DNA of 33,703 nt. Origin: Actinomycetota bacterium. GTDB taxonomy: Bacteria > Actinomycetota > Acidimicrobiia > Acidimicrobiales > Ilumatobacteraceae. Numbering within the stretch: the stretch's first letter is position 1; each line of letters starts with the position of its first letter. The stretch is taken from assembly GCA_017856115.1 (NCBI GenBank), contig JAFMFM010000017.1, positions 1 to 33,703 on the forward strand, in the 5' to 3' direction. Positions 24,276 to 31,288 of the stretch are shown piece by piece. Made by a program: the position numbers and the translations under genes. Under the pieces are notes generated by a model that saw nothing but the letters and a program-made list of their open reading frames with translations, was not told where the DNA came from and did not search any database.

Positions 24276-25433
24276 TCACGTGGCGACGGCCCCGGCCATC
24301 GCGTGAATCGTGCGCTCGAGCACCTCCGGTGACGTTGCAAAATTGAGTCGCACGTGCCCCTCCCCGCCCGGACCGAAGTCGTCGCCCGAGTTCACCGCAA
24401 CACCCACCCGAGCGAATGCTCGTGACGGATCGTCGGCGATGCTCGTGGCGCGGCAGTCCAGCCATGCGAGGTAGGTCGCATCAGGCGGCGTCATCGTGAC
24501 TCCAGGCAGGTTCGACCCGACCAGATGTGCCACGTTCGCGCGCATCTCGACGAGATGATCGCGCACGGCATCGAGCCAGGGCGCACCGCGGGTCCACGCG
24601 GCGTGCGCGGCAATCACCCCCAACATTCCCGGCTCGCCAACGACACGTTCCGGCAACGACTTCAATGCCGCGGCAACCGCCGGTGATCCAACGTGGCTCA
24701 CCGCGTAGTGAAGGCCCGCCAGATTGAACGACTTGGAAGCCGACGTCAGGGTGACCACACGTTCGGAGCCGAGCGTGCCGAGCGGAATGTGGCGGTGAGG
24801 TGCGTGCACCAGATCCATATGGATCTCGTCGGCCACGATGAGGAGGTTCCGACGTTCCGCGATGCCGAGCAGTTCGCGCAGTTCTCGCTCGCTGAAGCAA
24901 TGACCGGTCGGATTGTGCGGGTTGCACAGGAGCAACACCTTGGCCGGAGTGGCTGCGAGTCGAGCATCGAGGTCGTCATGATCCCAACGCCACGATGTTC
25001 CGTCACGCACCGCGTTGACCGCCATCAACTGCGTACCCGTTGCCTTCAAGGCGTCGAAGAACGGCGGGTACGCCGGAGTGTGCACGACCACTCGATCGCC
25101 CGGAGTGGTGCACACGTGCAGGATGGTCTGAACGGCCTGCAGAACGTCGCTCCACTCCCGAACATCGGCGGCCTCGATCTTCCACTGATGTCGACGCTGA
25201 ACCCATTCGACGAACGCGCCAACCGCGGGTGATGGCCCGGCCGTGCCTCCCCAGTTGGGGTATCCGAGATCTCCGCTGGTGATTCGTTCCTGCAATGCTT
25301 CCGTGATCACGGGGGCCGGCGGAAAATCCATGTCGGCGATCCACGCCGAGAAGGGTGCCTCGCGTTGTTGCCATTTGCGGCCCGGCTTGGCGCGCAACCA
25401 ATCCAACGAAACCGACGAAAAGTCGAATGTCAC
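24276..25433 (-). CDS. PLP-dependent C-S lyase / aminotransferase (MalY/PatB type)
   Basis: A 385-residue fold-type I PLP enzyme of the MalY/PatB subgroup, which usually cleaves cystathionine or other cysteine conjugates (EC 4.4.1.13). The start FDFSSVSLDWLRAKPGRKW, then FSAWIADMDFPPAPVI and GYPNW are hallmarks of the subgroup. The cofactor lysine is K234 in SASKSFNLAGLHYA, LLLCNPHNPTGHCF holds the phosphate-binding asparagine, and VRLNFATSPEVLERTI carries the substrate-carboxylate arginine. GTG 25433 has TAGCAT six bases upstream and no Shine-Dalgarno sequence. It converges with the metalloprotease (13 bases between stops) and stands next to tRNA-Ala. Confidence 0.93.
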   Translation of the reverse strand: MTFDFSSVSLDWLRAKPGRKWQQREAPFSAWIADMDFPPAPVITEALQERITSGDLGYPNWGGTAGPSPAVGAFVEWVQRRHQWKIEAADVREWSDVLQAVQTILHVCTTPGDRVVVHTPAYPPFFDALKATGTQLMAVNAVRDGTSWRWDHDDLDARLAATPAKVLLLCNPHNPTGHCFSERELRELLGIAERRNLLIVADEIHMDLVHAPHRHIPLGTLGSERVVTLTSASKSFNLAGLHYAVSHVGSPAVAAALKSLPERVVGEPGMLGVIAAHAAWTRGAPWLDAVRDHLVEMRANVAHLVGSNLPGVTMTPPDATYLAWLDCRATSIADDPSRAFARVGVAVNSGDDFGPGGEGHVRLNFATSPEVLERTIHAMAGAVAT

Positions 25434-25439
25434 GCGCTG

Positions 25440-25445
25440 ATGCTA
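25440..25445 (-). promoter_or_regulatory. -10 box (TAGCAT) of a leaderless promoter
   Basis: TAGCAT on the minus strand lies exactly six bases before GTG 25433. No ribosome site is present. Confidence 0.55.
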
Positions 25446-25469
25446 AGCGACGAGCGTTTCCCGTGGAGC

Positions 25470-25483
25470 AGACGTGCACGTCT
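25470..25483. terminator. 14-base palindrome downstream of tRNA-Ala
   Basis: AGACGTGCACGTCT is a perfect palindrome three bases past the 3' end of the tRNA and 24 bases upstream of the next gene's -10 box. With flanking GG/CC it can form a hairpin in the tRNA transcript. It could end tRNA transcription or be an operator. Confidence 0.45.
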
Positions 25484-25486
25484 CCG

Positions 25487-25559
25487 TGGAGCTGAGGGGA
25501 ATTGAACCCCTGGCCTCCTCCATGCCATGGAGGCGCTCTACCAACTGAGCTACAGCCCC
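25487..25559 (-). tRNA. tRNA-Ala (anticodon GGC)
   Basis: Seventy-three bases on the minus strand fold as a full cloverleaf. The acceptor stem is GGGGCTG with CAGCTCC (one G-U pair), the D arm is GCTC-AGTTGGTA-GAGC, the anticodon stem is CCTCC/GGAGG with loop ATGGCAT (anticodon GGC), the variable loop is AGGCC, and the T arm is AGGGG-TTCAATT-CCCCT. The discriminator base is A, as required for alanine. CCA is not encoded. It reads GCC and GCT codons. Confidence 0.97.
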
Positions 25560-25603
25560 GAAATCGCTCCGTAAACCTATCGGAAGCGCCACCAAGTCGC
25601 GAA

Positions 25604-25620
25604 CGTGACGGGCCGTCACG
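25604..25620. terminator. 17-base inverted repeat after rsfS
   Basis: CGTGACGG and CCGTCACG flank a single G. It lies 15 bases past the rsfS stop codon (minus strand) and could form a seven-pair hairpin that ends the nadD operon. No T-run follows, so this is tentative. It also lies upstream of the tRNA. Confidence 0.45.
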
Positions 25621-25635
25621 ATTGGCAGGCGAACC

Positions 25636-26001
25636 TCACCGGGGCGAACTCCCCCGCCAATCGACGGTTGGTCGGTCGCGATACAAACGCTCGATTTCGT
25701 AGAAGCGACGGGTCTCCTCGGCAAAGACATGCACGACGACGTCGCCGTAGTCCAACAAGATCCACTGCGACTCCGACATCCCCTCGGTTCGCACCGGCGA
25801 GCGGTGGTGGTCGATTCGAATTCGGTCTTCCACTTCTCCGGCAATGGTGCGAACGAGCCGCGGATTCCCCGCACTCGTCACTACGAACAGCCCGACGATC
25901 GGCATGACCTCGGAGACGTCGATGACCCGAATGTCGGTCCCCTGCTTTTCGTCAGCCGCGCGGGCGGCACTCATCGCCACCGCAAGCGTGTCGGCATCCA
26001 T
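25636..26001 (-). CDS. rsfS: Ribosomal silencing factor RsfS
   Basis: A 121-residue RsfS (Iojap/DUF143 family) that binds L14 on the 50S subunit and blocks subunit joining in starvation. The domain reads AARAADEKQGTDIRVIDVSEVMPIVGLFVVTSAGNPRLVRTIAGEVEDR, then the diagnostic EG...QWILLDYGDVVVHVFAEETRRFYEIERLY. Length and order match the family. I chose ATG 26001 (MDADTLAV), four bases after the upstream gene's stop codon; the longer frame upstream runs through that gene. It ends the nadD operon, the usual place for rsfS in actinobacteria. The last residues (RPTVDWRGSSPR) are variable. Confidence 0.96.
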   Translation of the reverse strand: MDADTLAVAMSAARAADEKQGTDIRVIDVSEVMPIVGLFVVTSAGNPRLVRTIAGEVEDRIRIDHHRSPVRTEGMSESQWILLDYGDVVVHVFAEETRRFYEIERLYRDRPTVDWRGSSPR

Positions 26002-26005
26002 GCCG

Positions 26006-27202
26006 TTACCCGCCACTGCGTGCCAGTTCCGCAAACTCGCCGCCCAGTGTGATGGCGGCATCGATGCCCGAAATCGTCTGGTTCCACGACTCCACCGTGA
26101 TGGTCCCGAGGGCTCGGGGCAGGAGTGTGGCGATGGCATCGGCGGTATCGGATTCCGCGGCAACCACCGTGTCCGACGCCTCCCGAGCCGACACCTCACG
26201 CATCACACCGACGCCGATACCGGCCTCGAGAAGTGTCGCCACGGCTGCACGACTCACGATGGGATCGTTGAAGGGACTGTCGACCATCACGGTCAGTGGA
26301 TAATCACCTCCCGCCAGTGCGCTCGGGGCGATCGACGCGAACACCATGATGACTTCCGCTCGATCCAACGAGTAGAGATCGAGCCGCTTCGGATTGAGCG
26401 TGGAATCAAGCACGGGTGCTGCGCTCAATTGCCACACCTGCAACGTACCTGCCATCACCCTGCGCACGAAGTTGGTGACGTCGGCCAAACCCGCGGGCGA
26501 AGTGTCCACATCGGGCGACAGCTCCACCCCCGCACCCACACGCTCTGCGATTCCACTCCACACCTCCCGGTGCCGGGCGAATCGTTGCGACTCCTTCTCG
26601 TCGGAACCACGCGCGAGCAGGATGTCGACGACACGGTCGACCGGAAAGAGCGTCTCACCGGCTTCGGCCAACTTGGTCGGGGTTCCATCGACGGCAACCG
26701 TCGTCACCTCGCGATCGAGCAGCACGTCCACGCCACCGAGTGGCGCGAACAGATTGATCAATTCCACTCGAGCCAGCGCTCCCACCGCAACGAACGAAAC
26801 ATCCAGGAGGCCCTGCACCTCGTTCGCCAAACCACTCAACCCGTCCGCCGCGTACACGTCGGCGAGACGGCGCGAGACCTCCTGCTTGCTGACGTTCGCG
26901 ACGGTTGCAACTTCCGTTGCGGCACCGATCGGCACCAGCACCACCGTGCCTCCGACACCATCGGCGGCGAGTGTCGCCACGAACAACTGGCTCAATTGTC
27001 CGCCCTGTCCGAGTGCGGCGATGAGAGCGGCTGGCGTGTCGGGAATGGTGATCGTCGCACCGGCGACACTGGTGGATGCACGTGAGTCGAGCAGTTGATT
27101 CCACGCCATCGTCACCCCAACCGGAAGCACGAGGGTCGCAGCAACACCCGCAGCGATTGCAATCCGCATGGCGCGAATCTGGCGCGACTTCAACGCGGTC
27201 AC
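26006..27202 (-). CDS. LytR C-terminal domain protein with degenerate LCP domain
   Basis: A 398-residue membrane-anchored protein. One transmembrane helix lies near residues 12-32, so the rest is outside the membrane. The middle part (about 70-215) follows the LytR-CpsA-Psr (LCP) pattern: SRRLADVYAADGLSGLANEVQGLLDVSFVAVGALARVELINLFAPLGGVDV and a later DILLARGSDEKESQRFARHREVWSGI. The early arginine/aspartate residues that bind polyprenyl pyrophosphate in real LCP ligases are not recognisable. The C-terminal part (about 315-395) matches the LytR_C domain (YPLTVMVDSPFNDPIVSRAAVATLLEAGIGVGV...). GTG 27202 overlaps the nadD stop as GTGA, showing coupling. The gene sits between nadD and rsfS, where other actinobacteria also carry LytR-type genes. 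Wall-polymer binding is likely; catalysis is not. Confidence 0.8.
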   Translation of the reverse strand: MTALKSRQIRAMRIAIAAGVAATLVLPVGVTMAWNQLLDSRASTSVAGATITIPDTPAALIAALGQGGQLSQLFVATLAADGVGGTVVLVPIGAATEVATVANVSKQEVSRRLADVYAADGLSGLANEVQGLLDVSFVAVGALARVELINLFAPLGGVDVLLDREVTTVAVDGTPTKLAEAGETLFPVDRVVDILLARGSDEKESQRFARHREVWSGIAERVGAGVELSPDVDTSPAGLADVTNFVRRVMAGTLQVWQLSAAPVLDSTLNPKRLDLYSLDRAEVIMVFASIAPSALAGGDYPLTVMVDSPFNDPIVSRAAVATLLEAGIGVGVMREVSAREASDTVVAAESDTADAIATLLPRALGTITVESWNQTISGIDAAITLGGEFAELARSGG

Positions 27203-27819
27203 GGGGTTTGCACCGCTTGGATATTGCCACCGATTCGGTGATACAAACCGCGTTCTTGAATCACCTTCACGACCGCCGGCGAAAGGTGCGGGATTTCCGA
27301 GAAGGAGTCCGTCGTCCGGGAGCGCAACAGTTCGCGCAACTCCGTGCTGCTCGTATCCGTTGGCGGCACGATGAGCGTGTTCCAGCTGCCAAGCGCGTCC
27401 TTGGAGTAGCCGGGACGCTCCACCACAAAGATGGTGGCGAGCCTCTCGATCTCCGACGACTCGTGCCATGAAGGGAGGTCGTCCACCAGGTCACGGCCGA
27501 TGATCAAAAAGAGTTCGCTGTCGCCGTGTTGGGCTCGAAGTTCGCGCAGGGTGGCCACCGTGAAGCTCGGACCACCACGACGAATCTCGATGTCACTCGC
27601 TTCGAGACCGGCGTCGTCCTCCACCAGCGCCTGCACCATGGCAAGTCGGTCCCGTGCAGGTGTGACGATTCGCTCCGGGGACTTCTGCCAGGGATCGTTG
27701 GCCACCACCAGCAGCACCCGGTCGAGCGACAGGGTGTCGCGGGCGGATCGTGCGACGTTCAGATGACCCAGGTGTGGGGGATCAAAGGTGCCGCCGAACA
27801 CCCCGAGACGTTGCGGCAC
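27199..27819 (-). CDS. nadD: Nicotinate-nucleotide adenylyltransferase
   Basis: A 206-residue NadD that adenylylates nicotinate mononucleotide to deamido-NAD in NAD synthesis. The nucleotidyltransferase motif GVFGGTFDPPHLGHLNVA starts at residue 6. LVVANDPWQKS follows, then GRDLVDDLPSWHESSEI and the ATP motif TDTSSTELRELLRS (equivalent to ISSTxIR). It ends HLSPAVVKVIQERGLY, typical of the family. I chose GTG 27819, because TAGAAT lies six bases upstream; TTG 27825 would be two residues longer but directly abuts the box. It is first in a nadD, LytR_C, rsfS operon and divergent from the sigma-factor gene. Confidence 0.96.
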   Translation of the reverse strand: MPQRLGVFGGTFDPPHLGHLNVARSARDTLSLDRVLLVVANDPWQKSPERIVTPARDRLAMVQALVEDDAGLEASDIEIRRGGPSFTVATLRELRAQHGDSELFLIIGRDLVDDLPSWHESSEIERLATIFVVERPGYSKDALGSWNTLIVPPTDTSSTELRELLRSRTTDSFSEIPHLSPAVVKVIQERGLYHRIGGNIQAVQTP

Positions 27820-27825
27820 GGGCAA

Positions 27826-27831
27826 ATTCTA
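27826..27831 (-). promoter_or_regulatory. -10 box (TAGAAT) of the leaderless nadD promoter
   Basis: TAGAAT on the minus strand lies exactly six bases before GTG 27819, and is the closest of all to the TATAAT consensus. No -35 match is visible at 16-18 bases. Confidence 0.6.
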
Positions 27832-27946
27832 GGAGTGGCACCCCGTCGACTCTCCCGTTCCAACACGGCTGCACCACCCCAAGTCGCTCAACCACGCGGT
27901 TTGGTGGGCTCCTATCGGGACGGACGTGATTTTTGCAACATTCCTC

Positions 27947-27976
27947 TTGACATCGTGCGTGACATTCCTGTAACTT
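27947..27976 (+). promoter_or_regulatory. Sigma-70-type promoter of the sigma-factor gene
   Basis: TTGACA (27947-27952), a perfect -35, is followed by TAACTT (27971-27976) 18 bases later. It is the only site in the window with a full -35 consensus. The transcript would have a leader of about 95 bases, of which the first part is rich in C-tracts. This upstream region (27832-27946) holds no gene. Confidence 0.65.
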
Positions 27977-28078
27977 CGCTACTCCCCCGAAAACCCCGAA
28001 ATCCCCCCACAATCCCCCGACGCCACTCATACCCCCCGTGGGTGCCGTGTGTCGTCGTCCCCACAGAAAGCGCCAAAC

Positions 28079-28906
28079 ATGTCCGACTCCATTGGTCTCT
28101 ATCTCAACGACATCGGTAAGGTTCCCCTGCTCAATGCCGAGGATGAGCGCACGCTGTCGAAGGCCATCGAAGCCGGTCGTGTCGCCGAGGCCAAGATGAA
28201 GAAGGGTCAACGTTCGGCCGCCCTTCGCAAGGACTTGCGTGATGCCAAGCGCGCCAAGGACCGATTCATCCGCGCCAACCTGCGACTCGTCGTATCGATT
28301 GCGCGTCGTTATCCGTTGCCCCAGGGCATGGATCTGCTGGATCTCATTCAGGAGGGCAACCTTGGTCTGGAGCACGCCGTCGACAAGTTCGACTGGCGCC
28401 GTGGCTTCAAGTTCTCCACGTACGCGACGTTCTGGATTCGCCAGGCAATCGGTCGTGCGCTCGACCAAAAGGCGAGCCTCATTCGAATTCCCGGAGATCG
28501 CTCGGCCAACCTTCGCGCCGCGCTGCGTCAGGGATCGGGCGATGCCGACGGATTGTCGGCCGAAAATGCCGAACTGCACCGACTCACCACACCGGTATCA
28601 CTCGACAAACCCATCGGCGACGACGGCGATGCCACGCTCGGCGACCTGGTGCCCAACCACGACATGAGCCCCGAGGAAGCCGTGATGTCGCGCGCCTCGG
28701 ACGACATGCTGAACAAGCTGCTCGACACGCTCGATCCGCGAGCCCGCTATGCCGTAGAGGCCCGTTTCGGACTCTTCGGTGGCGAGCGCAAGAGCTTCCG
28801 CGAAGTCGGCGAGGAACTCGGCGTCACCGCCGAGGCCGCCCGTCGTCTCGTGAGCCGTGCGGTGGAGTCGTTGCAAGAAGACGCTCCCGACTACCTCACG
28901 GTCTAA
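28079..28906 (+). CDS. RNA polymerase sigma factor, short sigma-70 (group 2/3-like)
   Basis: A 275-residue sigma factor. Region 1.2 (SIGLYLNDIGKVPLLNAEDE) starts at residue 4. Region 2 (about 62-131) is strongly conserved: RLVVSIARRYPLPQGMDLLDLIQEGNLGLEHAVDKF and KFSTYATFWIRQAIGRAL, the core-binding and -10 recognition segments. Region 3 is shortened by about 30 residues, though PVSLDKPIGDD (about 172-182) remains. Region 4 (211-266) has the HTH SFREVGEELGVTAEAARRL in place of the usual GVTRERIRQIE. It lacks region 1.1 and so is not the primary sigma factor. ATG 28079 has AGAAAG upstream; a TTGACA promoter and a 95-base leader precede it. Target promoters are unknown. Confidence 0.92.
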   Translation: MSDSIGLYLNDIGKVPLLNAEDERTLSKAIEAGRVAEAKMKKGQRSAALRKDLRDAKRAKDRFIRANLRLVVSIARRYPLPQGMDLLDLIQEGNLGLEHAVDKFDWRRGFKFSTYATFWIRQAIGRALDQKASLIRIPGDRSANLRAALRQGSGDADGLSAENAELHRLTTPVSLDKPIGDDGDATLGDLVPNHDMSPEEAVMSRASDDMLNKLLDTLDPRARYAVEARFGLFGGERKSFREVGEELGVTAEAARRLVSRAVESLQEDAPDYLTV

Positions 28907-29006
28907 CGCCCAATTGGTTCGACTGCCCACGACCCAACGGTCGCCGTGGCGTCATTGGCCCAACATTGCGTCGCTCTGCGTCGAGCCACCGAGCGTGATC
29001 CTTCCG

Positions 29007-29012
29007 TAGCCT
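29007..29012 (+). promoter_or_regulatory. Candidate -10 box (TAGCCT) for DAHP synthase
   Basis: TAGCCT lies six bases before AGAGG (29019-29023), itself five bases before ATG 29029. The transcript would begin with its ribosome site, a minimal leader of about ten bases. Confidence 0.4.
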
Positions 29013-29028
29013 GAACGTAGAGGTCGGC

Positions 29029-30378
29029 ATGCCAAAGAACTGGACGAAATCCACGTGGCAGGCGCTACCTGCTGCCCAGCAGCCCGAGTGGCCCGATACG
29101 GCAGCGCTCGATCGCGCACTGAAACAGATCGAGTCGTATCCCCCGTTGGTCTTCGCGGGCGAGGCACGCACCCTTCTGTCCACGCTCGGTCAGGTGGCCA
29201 ACGGCAACGCCTTCCTGCTGCAGGCGGGCGACTGTGCCGAGAGTTTCGAGGAGTTCACGGCGATCAATATTCGCGAGAAGCTCCGCGTCATCCTGCAGAT
29301 GGCCGTGGTGCTCACGTACTCCATGGGCGTGCCCGTGGTGAAGGTGGGACGTATCGCCGGTCAATTCGCCAAGCCACGCTCCAGCAACACCGAGAAGATC
29401 GGCTCGCGGGAAGTTCCGTCGTTCCGTGGTCACATGGTGAACGACCCCGCCCCACATGACGAAGCGCGAATCCCCGATCCGCAGCGGTTGGTTCAGGCGT
29501 ACCATCAGTCGGCGAGCACGCTCAACCTGTTGCGCGCGTTCACCAAGGGAGGCTTTGCCGACCTCAATCGCGTGCATGCATGGAACCAGGAGTTCGTTGC
29601 TACGAGCGCCGAGGGTCAGCGCTACGAACAAATGGCGGCAGAAATCGAGCGAGCACTCGCATTCATGCGGGCATGCGGCGTCGACACCGAAAGCCACAGT
29701 GCGCTCCACGAGGTTGACGTGTACACCTCTCACGAGGCGTTGATTCTCGGCTACGAAGAGGCATTGACTCGCCAAGACTCCCTCACCGGTCAGTGGTACG
29801 ACTGCTCTGCGCACATGTTGTGGATCGGCGAGCGCACTCGACAGCTGGACGGTGCCCACATGGAGTTCCTGCGAGGCGTCGGCAATCCAATCGGCGTGAA
29901 GATTGGGCCGAACACCACGGCCGACTACGTGTTGTCGCTCTGCGACACCCTGAACTCCAACCGCGTTCCCGGGCGACTCACCTTGATTTCGCGGATGGGT
30001 GCCGACAATGTGGAGTCGTCGTTGCGTCCACTGTTGCGCGCGGTGCGCGAAGCCGGACACCCGGTGGTGTGGATCTGCGATCCAATGCACGGCAACACGT
30101 TTACCGCCGACAATGGGCGCAAGACACGCCACTTCGACGAAATCCTGCGTGAAATCGTCGGATTCGTCGCCGCGCATCGAGCCGAAAACACGTGGCCGGG
30201 CGGTATCCACATCGAACTCACCGGCGAGAATGTCACCGAATGCCTCGGCGGTGTGGAAGCCGTGTCACAGGGCGACCTCGACACCCGGTACGAAACCGTC
30301 TGCGATCCGCGCTTGAACGCCCGACAGTCGATCGACCTGGCGTTTCGTGTTGCCGACCTGATTCGTAGCGCCACGTAA
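29029..30378 (+). CDS. aroG: 3-deoxy-7-phosphoheptulonate synthase, class II
   Basis: A 449-residue class II (plant/actinobacterial) DAHP synthase. It joins phosphoenolpyruvate and erythrose 4-phosphate in the first step of the shikimate pathway. Key segments: WPDTAALDRALKQIESYPPLVFAGEARTL, the metal cysteine in LLQAGDCAESFEEF, KVGRIAGQFAKPRSS, GEALTRQ-like EEALTRQDSLTGQWYDCSAHMLWIGERTRQLDGAHMEFLRGVGNPIGVKIGP, and WICDPMHGNTF; all match M. tuberculosis AroG-type enzymes. Length is normal. ATG 29029 has AGAGG at a short spacing. It stands alone between the sigma factor and the hydrolase. In the same window a chorismate mutase fusion follows the pathway; class II enzymes commonly associate with chorismate mutase, so a complex between the two is a testable idea (inference). 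Confidence 0.97.
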   Translation: MPKNWTKSTWQALPAAQQPEWPDTAALDRALKQIESYPPLVFAGEARTLLSTLGQVANGNAFLLQAGDCAESFEEFTAINIREKLRVILQMAVVLTYSMGVPVVKVGRIAGQFAKPRSSNTEKIGSREVPSFRGHMVNDPAPHDEARIPDPQRLVQAYHQSASTLNLLRAFTKGGFADLNRVHAWNQEFVATSAEGQRYEQMAAEIERALAFMRACGVDTESHSALHEVDVYTSHEALILGYEEALTRQDSLTGQWYDCSAHMLWIGERTRQLDGAHMEFLRGVGNPIGVKIGPNTTADYVLSLCDTLNSNRVPGRLTLISRMGADNVESSLRPLLRAVREAGHPVVWICDPMHGNTFTADNGRKTRHFDEILREIVGFVAAHRAENTWPGGIHIELTGENVTECLGGVEAVSQGDLDTRYETVCDPRLNARQSIDLAFRVADLIRSAT

Positions 30379-30389
30379 TTCGCACCTCC

Positions 30390-30424
30390 GCAGCGTCACA
30401 ATTCGCTCGACGGCAGCGTCACAA
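30390..30424. repeat. 12-base direct repeat before the serine hydrolase
   Basis: GCAGCGTCACAA occurs at 30390-30401 and 30413-30424, 23 bases apart, followed each time by a related [TC][TA][CG].GTC/CTCGACG tail. It lies just upstream of the candidate -10 box and could hold regulator sites or be a relic of duplication. Confidence 0.6.
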
Positions 30425-30425
30425 C

Positions 30426-30431
30426 TAGCGT
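30426..30431 (+). promoter_or_regulatory. Candidate -10 box (TAGCGT) of the hydrolase gene
   Basis: TAGCGT lies nine bases before ATG 30441 with no Shine-Dalgarno sequence. The same hexamer precedes ribE and rbfA. Confidence 0.4.
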
Positions 30432-30440
30432 CGACGAACG

Positions 30441-31253
30441 ATGCAGGCGTTCGAACTTCTCGCCGATTGGCCGGTGGACAACGTGGCGGCCGCGATAATC
30501 GACCGTGGCGGAGAAATCCACCTTCACGGTGATGAGTCGCGCGAGTTTCGCCTCGCCTCGGTAACGAAGGTGATTACCGCATGGGCCGTGTTGATTGCCT
30601 GCGAGGAGGGCACGGTGTCGCTCACCGATGCAGTTGGCCAGGAAGGCTGCACCGTTCGGCATCTCCTCGCGCATGCCGGCGGCTATCCCTTCGAGGGCGA
30701 GGCACCGGTTGGCGTTCCAGGCGCTCGTCGTATCTACTCCAACACGGGGTACGAGATGCTGGCGGCACACCTGGAAGCGCGAAGCGAGATGCCGTTCTGG
30801 GAATACGTCGAAGGCTCGGTGTTCGACCCACTGGGCATCGTCGCAGCGACACAAACCGGTTCATCGGCAAAGGATGCACGACTCGACATCGTGGGCCTGT
30901 CGCTTTTTCTCGCCGAACTTCGGCGCCCGCGACTGTTGGCACGAGAGACGTTCACCGAAGCAGTGACGCCACAATTCGATGATCTCGAGGGCATCGTGCC
31001 TGGTATTGGTCGATTCGATCCGTGTCCGTGGGGACTTGGGCCCGAGATTCACGGCATCAAACACCCGCACTGGATGTCCCCGAACAATTCGGCGGCCACC
31101 TACGGGCACTTCGGCGGCAGTGGCACCTTCGTCTGGGTAGATCCGATTGCAGACGTCGCCTGCGCCGTCCTCACGGATCGAGAGTTCGACCAATGGGCAC
31201 TCACCCACTGGCCCGAATTCTCCAGCGCCGTACTTCGCGACGTGGTGCGCTAG
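30441..31253 (+). CDS. Serine hydrolase, class C beta-lactamase / DD-peptidase fold
   Basis: A 270-residue protein of the serine beta-lactamase-like family. The nucleophile motif S40-V-T-K43 is followed by Y99-S-N101 and, near residue 228, HFGGSGTFVW in the place of the third (KTG/HxG) box. All three motifs are intact. There is no signal peptide, so the enzyme is probably cytosolic and more likely an esterase or peptidase than a resistance enzyme. It is shorter than EstB-type members (about 390 residues), lacking an N-terminal extension. ATG 30441 lacks a ribosome site; TAGCGT nine bases upstream may be a -10 box. The gene converges with the thiolase; a 26-base tandem duplication spans its stop. 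Confidence 0.88.
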   Translation: MQAFELLADWPVDNVAAAIIDRGGEIHLHGDESREFRLASVTKVITAWAVLIACEEGTVSLTDAVGQEGCTVRHLLAHAGGYPFEGEAPVGVPGARRIYSNTGYEMLAAHLEARSEMPFWEYVEGSVFDPLGIVAATQTGSSAKDARLDIVGLSLFLAELRRPRLLARETFTEAVTPQFDDLEGIVPGIGRFDPCPWGLGPEIHGIKHPHWMSPNNSAATYGHFGGSGTFVWVDPIADVACAVLTDREFDQWALTHWPEFSSAVLRDVVR

Positions 31254-31288
31254 CTGAGGCGCGGTCGGTGGTGCGCTAGCTGAGGCGC
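31242..31288. repeat. Tandem 26-base duplication spanning two stop codons
   Basis: A 21-base identical unit occurs at 31242-31262 and 31268-31288 with a five-base spacer, period 26. Each copy contains the palindrome GCTAGC. Copy 1 provides the TAG stop of the serine hydrolase (plus); copy 2 provides the TAG stop of the thiolase (minus). See findings. Confidence 0.9.

Noticed and set aside
25443-25874. Open frame on the minus strand through the tRNA, containing GAVAQLVERLHGMEEARGSIPLSST.
   Set aside because: This wording is the well-known artefact of translating a tRNA gene, and the rest is antisense-like or out of frame with rsfS.
29065-30210. A 381-codon minus-strand frame inside DAHP synthase.
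   Set aside because: Antisense shadow; DAHP synthase is unmistakable on the plus strand.
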